From a bacterium (GTDB taxonomy: Bacteria > Fidelibacterota > UBA2242), in the NCBI GenBank assembly GCA_018895675.1, contig JAHIOG010000535.1:1-5454 (forward strand): a stretch of DNA of 5,454 nucleotides, read 5' to 3'. Of the stretch, positions 1 through 4,620 are shown piece after piece. The position numbers and the translations under genes were made by a program. Below the pieces are notes generated by a model. It was not told the origin of the DNA, did not search any database, and saw nothing but the letters and a program-made list of their open reading frames with translations. Positions within the stretch are counted from its first letter, which is position 1; each line of letters opens with the position of its first letter.

Positions 1-90
1 AAGTTCATCAACCAGTTGTTCTGCTTTTTCTTTGGTGATAGTGATTGCACCTAATCCCATTAGAATACCTTTTTTTAATAAATCAATCAT
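1..90 (-). CDS. Phasin-like small protein, N-terminal 30 codons (cut by window edge)
   Basis: The reverse strand opens an uninterrupted frame at ATG 90 that continues past base 1, so only 30 residues are visible. They begin MIDLLKKGILMGLGAITITK and end in a helical charged stretch, EKAEQLVDEL. The pattern of a short hydrophobic, glycine-bearing start followed by Lys/Glu-rich helix resembles the roughly 100-residue phasin-superfamily or PHA-granule-regulator-like proteins often annotated in Gram-negative genomes, whose remainder is usually a coiled coil. That assignment rests on remembered family appearance and only 30 residues. A very good Shine-Dalgarno lies eight bases upstream. It is the last visible gene of the minus-strand run, 44 bases after the patatin gene, so it is probably co-transcribed with the lipid genes. 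A link to lipid or granule surfaces would fit but is inference. Confidence 0.6.
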   Translation of the reverse strand, partial: MIDLLKKGILMGLGAITITKEKAEQLVDEL

Positions 91-98
91 CGTTAGTT

Positions 99-105
99 CC
101 TCCTT
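99..105 (-). promoter_or_regulatory. Ribosome binding site of the phasin-like gene
   Basis: AAGGAGG on the minus strand ends eight bases before ATG 90. It is a near-perfect Shine-Dalgarno and the best in the window, and it supports the reality of the truncated small gene at the left edge. The stronger site compared with the upstream genes suggests this small protein is made in larger amounts than the enzymes of the same transcript, which would suit a structural protein; that is inference. Confidence 0.75.
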
Positions 106-134
106 TGTTAGTAATTATAACAAAAAATGAAAAA

Positions 135-1241
135 TTATTTTTGTAATGTTTTCAAAACTTTCTTTGTTTCATTATATCCGATTTCAATGGCGTCTTTCCC
201 TCGATAAAACTCATATAAATTTATATTTCGTGTATCCGGTTCGATAATTAAATCGGGTTTGTATAGTTCAAGCTGGAGTTGCGCGATTACATCTTGTGCT
301 ATGTACAGTGTATTTTCCGAGATTTTCACTATTCCCAAACGTTTATGTTGCTCATCCTGTACTGTTGATTTTTCCTCAGGCTCTTTCTCTTGCCCATTTT
401 CAATAATTTTAATTTGTTTTGTTATCAGGGCGCTGATACTTTTTAGGGTTATAGATGTTTTTTCTTTAACCGGATTTTCGATTTGGATATATTCTCCTTT
501 TTCAGAGGGAAGTCTGCCGTGAAGCACATGAACGGCGATAATGTAATCCGCCCCCATTTCTCTGACGACGTCGATTGGTACCGGGTTCACCAGTCCGCCG
601 TCAACTAAAAATATATCTTTATGTTTTACGGGGGTAAAAACTATTGGAATAGATATGCTTGCACGAACAGCTTCTAATAGACTTCCTTCATTAATGACAT
701 ATAATTTACCGGTAGAGATATCAGCCGCTGTTGCCGCAAAGGGGATTGGCAAATCCTCTATTTTTTTATCGCCATAAATTGTATATAAAAATTCTTTAAC
801 TCTTTTTCCATCAACTAAACCGGATGTGGATAATCCGGGAACAAATAATTTAGCTACGGTTTTCCAGTCCGTATCGATGGCGATTTTTTCAAGTGTGTCA
901 ATCGGGATGCCGGATGCATAAGCAGCTCCGATAAGAGCGCCCATACTGCTTCCTGAAATAAAGTCAACCTGTATTCCGGTTTCTTCAAGCGCTTTGATAA
1001 CGCCGATATGGGCAAGCCCCTTTGCGGCGCCCCCACTAAGGGCAAGCCCGATTTTGAGATTATTGTCCTTTAATTGTTCAAAAGTACAATTGACATTATT
1101 GGTTTTAGGAGATTTGTTTTTTTCGTTTCGGGTTGCAGTTTCTGAATAGGTATTTATAGTAAAGACAGAACACAAAAGGAGTAGAAATAGATATTTTAAG
1201 CTACTGCCGGAATAATTATTATTTGAATGGTAGAAATTCAT
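135..1241 (-). CDS. Exported patatin-like phospholipase (RssA/NTE-type)
   Basis: This 368-residue protein is a serine-aspartate acyl hydrolase of the patatin family, expected to cleave acyl chains from phospholipids or lysophospholipids. The oxyanion glycine-rich loop GGAAKG is at residues 70-75, the nucleophile elbow GSSMG at 97-101 (catalytic Ser99), and the catalytic aspartate is in DGG at 214-216 (Asp214). All are intact. Residues 1-35 form a probable Sec signal peptide with a polar start and the hydrophobic run LKYLFLLLLCSVF. The Cys at 24 does not sit in a good lipobox, so periplasmic or surface location is inferred rather than lipoprotein anchoring. There is no beta-barrel domain, unlike PlpD-type patatins. 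A strongly charged segment around 281-301 interrupts the C-terminal part, and the usual closing region (PDLIIEPD, then YEFYRGKDAIEIGY) follows. ATG 1241 is chosen because AGAGG lies seven bases upstream. The gene starts 10 bases after the acyltransferase stop, suggesting translational coupling. Confidence 0.92.
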   Translation of the reverse strand: MNFYHSNNNYSGSSLKYLFLLLLCSVFTINTYSETATRNEKNKSPKTNNVNCTFEQLKDNNLKIGLALSGGAAKGLAHIGVIKALEETGIQVDFISGSSMGALIGAAYASGIPIDTLEKIAIDTDWKTVAKLFVPGLSTSGLVDGKRVKEFLYTIYGDKKIEDLPIPFAATAADISTGKLYVINEGSLLEAVRASISIPIVFTPVKHKDIFLVDGGLVNPVPIDVVREMGADYIIAVHVLHGRLPSEKGEYIQIENPVKEKTSITLKSISALITKQIKIIENGQEKEPEEKSTVQDEQHKRLGIVKISENTLYIAQDVIAQLQLELYKPDLIIEPDTRNINLYEFYRGKDAIEIGYNETKKVLKTLQK

Positions 1242-1248
1242 ATTAATA

Positions 1249-1253
1249 CCTCT
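1249..1253 (-). promoter_or_regulatory. Ribosome binding site of the patatin gene, overlapping the upstream stop codon
   Basis: AGAGG on the minus strand overlaps the TAG stop (1252-1254) of the acyltransferase gene and lies seven bases before ATG 1241. Ribosomes finishing the acyltransferase would end on the patatin initiation region, so the two proteins are probably made in coupled amounts. The overlap is seen directly; the coupling is inferred. Confidence 0.6.
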
Positions 1254-2196
1254 AATTTTTATCTATAAAATCGATTATTTCTTTTTCTGCTATCTCACAG
1301 ATTTTTTTCCGTGATAAATATTTAGTATGTATTTCATAATAAGAAATTTGCGGTAGAACAGTAACACTAATTTCTATTGATTTTAACTGTAGCAGCTTCA
1401 GTGAGTGCTTTAAAATATTTTCCTGAGAATTATGAAATACAACCTGATTCATATTGTCTTGATTAGGCGCCTCTTTATTAATTGTCTCGATACGAATAAC
1501 AACCGGAATTACATTTTTCTTTGTAGTAAATGCTAATTCAAAAAATGAAGAGTTAAATCTTTTTAGTTTAAATCCATCTCCTGTGCCGCCCTCAGGGAAA
1601 AAGGCTATACTTAAAACCGTGTTATTCATTATTTCTGTTAATTTTTCTATTATAACCGGTATTGAATTATTATTCTGCCTGTCGACAAATACAAACCCCA
1701 TCATCTTTATAATTTTACCAACGGCCGGCATTTGTTTTACATCTACATTTGAGATTACCACACTCGGGAAGAAAGCCATTAACAGAAAAGAATCAAGATA
1801 TCCCCAATGATTTGAAACGATGATGGCATTTGAAATAGTTATATCTTTTGGTCGAGTTACTTTCACTCCGATAACAAATAATAGAATGCGTAATATCGGC
1901 CGAAGAACATATTTAGTGTTAATTTTGATATAAAGCCATTTGTTTGAAAAAAACAAAACTATTTTCAATATTACGCTAATAAAGACACCGAATGTCAATA
2001 TGGGCAGAATAAGAGATAATTTGAAAATTACAAATGCAATTCTAACTGCAGTATTAATAAAAAACCTCGATAATTTTATAATCTTAAATACGGATATTTT
2101 TATTTTTCTCAAATTGTTATTTAGTATTAAAATACTATCGCCGAAAATCATGCTGTCTTTCTTTATAAATAGTTTTCCAACTGATTGATAATACAT
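1252..2196 (-). CDS. PlsC-type 1-acyl-glycerol-3-phosphate / lysophospholipid acyltransferase
   Basis: This 314-residue membrane-associated protein belongs to the lysophospholipid acyltransferase (LPLAT/PlsC) family, which moves an acyl group from acyl-ACP or acyl-CoA to a lysolipid. Motif I is NHWGYLD (His130-x4-Asp135), motif II GFVFVDR (167-173, Arg173), motif III FFPEGGTGDG (199-208, Glu202) and motif IV IPVVIR (230-235). Motif III usually reads FPEGT; here the Thr is Gly at 204. Hydrophobic segments at about 50-84 and 97-111 precede the catalytic part and should anchor it to the inner membrane. The exact substrate cannot be read from sequence: a housekeeping PlsC or a specialised lysolipid acyltransferase (OlsA-like) are both possible. 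The start is uncertain: ATG 2196 has no clear Shine-Dalgarno, and Met16 (ATG 2151) has a weak AAAGA upstream. It lies 42 bases after tetR and 10 bases before the patatin gene. The coding sequence is visibly very AT-rich. Confidence 0.9.
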   Translation of the reverse strand: MYYQSVGKLFIKKDSMIFGDSILILNNNLRKIKISVFKIIKLSRFFINTAVRIAFVIFKLSLILPILTFGVFISVILKIVLFFSNKWLYIKINTKYVLRPILRILLFVIGVKVTRPKDITISNAIIVSNHWGYLDSFLLMAFFPSVVISNVDVKQMPAVGKIIKMMGFVFVDRQNNNSIPVIIEKLTEIMNNTVLSIAFFPEGGTGDGFKLKRFNSSFFELAFTTKKNVIPVVIRIETINKEAPNQDNMNQVVFHNSQENILKHSLKLLQLKSIEISVTVLPQISYYEIHTKYLSRKKICEIAEKEIIDFIDKN

Positions 2197-2238
2197 AATA
2201 GAATATTTTTAAAGTTGAATGAATACATTAGAAATATT

Positions 2239-2835
2239 TTATTTGCAGATTCCATATAGCATAGTATCCGTCATTAGATTTACATCATCTTCAAATTTTT
2301 CTGATTTATCTTCAGTGAGCATTGGAATTTCCAACCCGCGTAAGGCTATACCTATCACTTTTGCGACATCATTTATATTGGTAACTGAAAATATTTTTTG
2401 ATCAACACCATCACGCAGAATAGATGTAAGAGTTTGAATTTCATAGTTGTTAAAATCATGCCTGAACTTTTTAACACAAGCATAATGTTCAAGATATTCG
2501 TCAGTTAGTGCTGAGTAAGTATTAGCCAGAGTATTTAGATAATTCATTCTTGTGATAATATATGCCCTGATCTGTTCTTTTGGATTAATAGCTGCCTCTA
2601 TTGCTTCGTTCAACCTGTTTTTCAATACTCGTGATTCTTTTTGAATCACCTCGGCGAAGATATGTTCTTTACTGACGAAATAATGATAAAGCGTTGCTTT
2701 GCCTATGCGCGCGGCTTTTGCGATTTCATCCATTGTGGTTTTATTGAGTCCAAAGCGTGAGAAAAACTTTTCCGCGACCGAGATAATCAAGTATTTTTTG
2801 TCTTCATATTTTTGTTTTGTGTAATATTCGACCAT
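2239..2835 (-). CDS. TetR/AcrR-family transcriptional regulator
   Basis: This 198-residue protein has the usual length and layout of a TetR-family one-component repressor. The N-terminal DNA-binding domain occupies about residues 12-60: helix 1 IISVAEKFFSRFG, then NKTTMDEIAKAARIGKATLY with the helix-turn-helix at about 33-52, and the family-typical YHYFVSKEHIF. The remainder (61-198) is an all-helical ligand-binding and dimerisation domain with no recognised signature, so the inducer is unknown. It heads a run containing an acyltransferase and a patatin, so an acyl-CoA, fatty acid or membrane-lipid signal is a reasonable inference by analogy with FadR/FabR-type TetR proteins; a drug or solvent signal cannot be excluded. 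ATG 2835 is supported by GGAGGA five bases upstream. The start region is overlapped by direct and inverted repeats (2824-2855) that could be its own operator. Confidence 0.92.
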   Translation of the reverse strand: MVEYYTKQKYEDKKYLIISVAEKFFSRFGLNKTTMDEIAKAARIGKATLYHYFVSKEHIFAEVIQKESRVLKNRLNEAIEAAINPKEQIRAYIITRMNYLNTLANTYSALTDEYLEHYACVKKFRHDFNNYEIQTLTSILRDGVDQKIFSVTNINDVAKVIGIALRGLEIPMLTEDKSEKFEDDVNLMTDTMLYGICK

Positions 2836-2855
2836 ATTCGTCCTCCGGTCGAAAT
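2824..2855. promoter_or_regulatory. Candidate operator at the tetR start (direct plus inverted repeats)
   Basis: On the plus strand, ATATTCGACC (2824-2833) is followed directly by ATATTCGTCC (2834-2843), nine of ten bases identical and one helical turn apart. After three bases comes GGTCGAA (2847-2853), the exact reverse complement of TTCGACC (2827-2833). The inverted pair has 7-base arms 13 bases apart and spans the tetR start codon and its ribosome binding site. TetR-family repressors commonly bind inverted repeats of about this size near their own promoter, so autoregulation is a natural reading. An mRNA hairpin masking the start is an alternative, but the 13-base loop makes it weak. Confidence 0.45.
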
Positions 2856-2881
2856 TTGCTTATACTAATATTTTTTGTCAA
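2853..2881 (-). promoter_or_regulatory. Weak promoter candidate for the tetR-plsC-patatin operon
   Basis: A perfect TTGACA lies on the minus strand at 2881-2876, 40 bases before the tetR start codon. The downstream AT-rich stretch contains TATAAG (2864-2859), but only 11 bases from TTGACA, and the position at normal spacing (2858-2853) reads CAAATT, a poor -10. The -35-like match is therefore suggestive only. If transcription starts near 2850, the repeats at 2824-2855 would overlap the start site, as expected for repression. Confidence 0.25.
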
Positions 2882-2997
2882 GAGTTTTTTAACCTGAATT
2901 ATTCACCATCAAATGAAAAAAGTGATTAAGTGTTCCGAATCCCTTTGGGAAAAAGAGAATATCTACTTACAGAAATTGTTTATAATTCACTGTTGAA

Positions 2998-3097
2998 TAA
3001 TCCACCGAACCCCGCATTCTGCGGGGGATGGCCGCCTATCGGCGGGGTTAACCCGGCAGTCCGGCAGTTGCCGGACATGCGGCCTGTAGGGTGATTA
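2998..3097. repeat. GC-rich multi-stem palindromic element (REP/MITE-like)
   Basis: A strikingly GC-rich block sits in otherwise AT-rich DNA. Hairpin A has arms CCCCGCA (3010-3016) and TGCGGGG (3020-3026) with loop TTC. Hairpin B has CCGCC (3032-3036) and GGCGG (3041-3045) with a 4-base loop. Hairpin C has GTCCGGC (3059-3065) and GCCGGAC (3070-3076) with loop AGTT. Alternative pairings also exist: AACCCCGC (3008-3015) with GCGGGGTT (3042-3049), GGCCGC (3030-3035) with GCGGCC (3079-3084), and the self-palindrome GGGTTAACCC (3045-3054). The 8-mer CCGGCAGT is tandemly repeated (3053-3068). TAATC-C-ACC (2998-3006) pairs with GGTGATTA (3090-3097) apart from one bulged C, closing the whole element. 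No reading frame of note is present. A dispersed non-autonomous repeat is the best reading; a structured RNA cannot be excluded. The outer limits are inferred from the closing stem. Confidence 0.6.
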
Positions 3098-3146
3098 ATA
3101 CACGAGATATTGAATTAATCAGGTTAATTTTTTACAAATAACATTT

Positions 3147-3174
3147 TTGATATTGTAATTAATTAATAGATTTC
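3147..3174 (+). promoter_or_regulatory. Weak promoter candidate for the iron-sulfur membrane protein gene
   Basis: TTGATA (3147-3152) has a -35-like look, and TAGATTTC (3167-3174) is one base off the Bacteroidetes-type -7 box TAnnTTTG, 17 bases after the TTG. This would start transcription about 50 bases before the gene, downstream of the GC-rich element. The region is so AT-rich that chance matches are likely. Confidence 0.25.
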
Positions 3175-3232
3175 CAAGTATAGTGAATTCATTTTAAAAT
3201 ATTGTGAAAAATAATGAGTCAGTGAGGTAAAT

Positions 3233-4399
3233 ATGAAAACCTGGTTTAAAATGTTATCAAAAAGGCAGAAACAGTGGCTTTATGGAACGTTAGCAACAAT
3301 GGCGGTTATTATTTTAATTGGCATAATAATTCAACCTGAAAGGGAAGAGGTAAGCACGAAAAGTTTTTACCTGGATAATTCTATTGCCGATATTGCTCCG
3401 ACACTTGGTGTTACCGGAAAGGCTTTCGCAAAGGAGCTGAAGCTTGATATTGAGATATCCAAAAAATTACCGCTGCGGGAATTGGAAATAACCGAAGAAG
3501 AGCTGCAACACGCCGTAGAACATTTGCTCTCTCATGAAGACACAATGATCAAGTATTATATTTTTTCAGTGCTCGTATTAGGAGCCCTGATTTACCTTGT
3601 CAGACTTGGAAGACCGGATAATTCCGATATCAGACAGAAAAAACATTGGTATCCGAATTTGGTGTATTTAATGACGCTCATAATCACAGTAACATTTTGT
3701 GGTTTTGCTTTTGGTAAATCTCCGAATCCAATGGAGAGTGCTGTAAAAATATTCAAAACAATTGTTGGTCTGTATCCGGATCCGTTTTTCAAAACTATCG
3801 CATTTCTGTTTTTTCTTTTGCTTGCAGTTGTTGGTAATAAAATCATCTGTGGGTGGGCTTGTCCCTTTGGCGCTCTTCAGGAGTTAATTTATTTCATTCC
3901 TGTTCTGAAAAAATTAAAAAAGAAAAAAATACCGTTTTGGATTACAAATACCATTCGGGGAATTATTTTTATTATTATGCTATTGATTTTATTCGGATTG
4001 ATCGGTAGTCGTAGAGGTCTGGTTATTTATCATTACATCAATCCTTTTAATCTTTTTAATTTTGATTTAGAAGAAAATACAATTTTAATTGCCGTTGTTA
4101 TTTTTCTAATAGTCTCTTTTGGGTTTTATCGTTCATTTTGTCAATTTATTTGTCCATTTGGATTTATTTCCTGGATTTTCGAAAGGTTAAGTATTTTTTC
4201 CGTCAAGATTGACCATGATCTTTGTACAAAGTGCGGCGCCTGTATTCGGGCATGTCCTTTGGATTCGGCGAAAGCAAAAGTCGAGAAAAAGAAAATTCAG
4301 GCTGATTGTTTCAGCTGTACCAGATGCTTGAATGTTTGTCCCACTGACGCAATCAAATATACAAATGCCGGAAAGCATACTTGGAAAATATCAAAATAA
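3233..4399 (+). CDS. NapH/NosR/CcoG-type membrane protein with two 4Fe-4S clusters
   Basis: This 388-residue polytopic protein probably passes electrons across or along the inner membrane to an unidentified partner. Six hydrophobic segments are visible: about 14-33, 105-123, 142-160, 186-204, 237-257 and 283-300. The family's two CxxxCP motifs follow helices 4 and 6: CGWACP (Cys206, Cys210) and CQFICP (Cys303, Cys307). The C-terminus is a double ferredoxin domain with CxxCxxCxxxCP at 331-342 and again at 359-370, all eight cysteines intact. Basic loops (124-141 and 226-232) put the clusters on the cytoplasmic side by the positive-inside rule. Residues about 39-104 between helices 1 and 2 form a soluble module, probably periplasmic, with the pattern IADIAPTLGVTGKAFAKEL and then LPLRELEITEEELQ; this is not part of the NapH core. 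ATG 3233 has GTGAGG five bases upstream. It is shorter than CcoG and lacks its C-terminal extension. No Nap, Nos or cytochrome oxidase gene lies nearby, so a specific symbol is not justified. Confidence 0.88.
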   Translation: MKTWFKMLSKRQKQWLYGTLATMAVIILIGIIIQPEREEVSTKSFYLDNSIADIAPTLGVTGKAFAKELKLDIEISKKLPLRELEITEEELQHAVEHLLSHEDTMIKYYIFSVLVLGALIYLVRLGRPDNSDIRQKKHWYPNLVYLMTLIITVTFCGFAFGKSPNPMESAVKIFKTIVGLYPDPFFKTIAFLFFLLLAVVGNKIICGWACPFGALQELIYFIPVLKKLKKKKIPFWITNTIRGIIFIIMLLILFGLIGSRRGLVIYHYINPFNLFNFDLEENTILIAVVIFLIVSFGFYRSFCQFICPFGFISWIFERLSIFSVKIDHDLCTKCGACIRACPLDSAKAKVEKKKIQADCFSCTRCLNVCPTDAIKYTNAGKHTWKISK

Positions 4400-4452
4400 C
4401 TCTTATAGCCTTTCAGCCACAACGAAGCATTTATTTGCTTTACATTAACTTG

Positions 4453-4473
4453 TTCCGATGTTCTACATTGGAA
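4453..4473 (+). terminator. Hairpin downstream of the iron-sulfur protein gene, possible weak terminator
   Basis: TTCCGATGT (4453-4461) pairs with ACATTGGAA (4465-4473) as nine consecutive pairs, one of them G-U, around a TCT triloop. A short ACTTTTA follows. It lies 53 bases after the stop at 4399. The stem is solid but the U-run is only four long, so termination would be weak. The TTCC...GGAA hairpin shape also resembles short dispersed palindromes seen in many genomes. Confidence 0.4.
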
Positions 4474-4547
4474 ACTTTTATCAGTTATCAGCTCCAAATG
4501 TACTTTATTTTAAACCACCAACTACATTTTAATCAAAATCTTTATTA

Positions 4548-4582
4548 TTTGCTTTAATTATTCGTTCAGTTTTATAAATTTT
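4548..4582 (+). promoter_or_regulatory. Weak promoter candidate for the CsgG/LpoB-like gene
   Basis: TTGCTT (4549-4554) is followed after 18 bases by TATAAA (4573-4578), a fair sigma70-like -10. Read the Bacteroidetes way, TTTG (4548-4551) precedes TAAATTTT (4575-4582), one base off TAnnTTTG, with a rather long spacer. Either would leave a leader of about 35 bases before TTG 4621. The rest of the 4400-4620 gap is AT-rich with no gene seen. Confidence 0.3.
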
Positions 4583-4608
4583 AGCATTAGCGCAAATAAA
4601 TGACAATT

Positions 4609-4614
4609 GAGGAG
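4609..4614 (+). promoter_or_regulatory. Ribosome binding site that decides the TTG start at 4621
   Basis: GAGGAG lies six bases before TTG 4621. An in-frame ATG exists at 4600, but it has no Shine-Dalgarno and would put acidic residues (MTIEEFN) in front of the signal peptide. Starting at TTG gives a textbook (M)KKYSVLGLILLF signal sequence, so TTG is preferred. Confidence 0.75.
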
Positions 4615-4620
4615 TTTAAT

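Larger units (their letters stand above)
2836..3232. other. Divergent intergenic region
   Basis: About 400 bases separate the divergently transcribed tetR run and the iron-sulfur membrane protein gene. Apart from the operator repeats, the weak promoters and the GC-rich element listed separately, it is AT-rich. It contains two small TGAAT/ATTCA inverted repeats: TGAAT-T-ATTCA at 2895-2905 and ATTCA-CTGT-TGAAT at 2985-2998. It also contains the short palindrome TCCC-TTT-GGGA at 2940-2950. No convincing gene was seen here. Confidence 0.6.

Noticed and set aside
259..522. Plus-strand 87-residue frame
   Set aside because: It lies wholly antisense inside the patatin gene, and its Cys/Ser/Phe-rich product is typical of a shadow frame.
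854..1045. Minus-strand 63-residue frame
   Set aside because: It is a different frame of the same strand inside the patatin catalytic region, where the patatin motifs are clearly coding.
1583..2188. Plus-strand frames opposite the acyltransferase gene
   Set aside because: Both (1583-1810 and 1940-2188) are antisense shadows of a gene with all four LPLAT motifs.
2219..2401. Plus-strand 60-residue frame
   Set aside because: It is antisense to the tetR 3' end, with no ribosome binding site and no family resemblance.
2913..2996. Small plus-strand frame of 27 codons starting MKKVIKCSESLWEKE
   Set aside because: It has no ribosome binding site, sits in divergent promoter DNA and ends at the edge of the GC-rich element; composition is consistent with chance.
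3592..3846. Minus-strand 84-residue frame
   Set aside because: It is an antisense shadow of the iron-sulfur membrane protein gene.
4425..4440. AAGCA/TGCTT inverted repeat as a terminator
   Set aside because: It has only five A/T-heavy pairs with a six-base loop and no U-tract after it.
4187..4497. Two overlapping minus-strand frames
   Set aside because: They are antisense to the double ferredoxin domain, and their cysteines mirror the sense codons; no ribosome binding site was seen.
4600..4602. ATG as start of the CsgG/LpoB-like gene
   Set aside because: It is in frame but lacks a Shine-Dalgarno, and would add acidic residues before the signal peptide; TTG 4621 has GAGGAG at good spacing.
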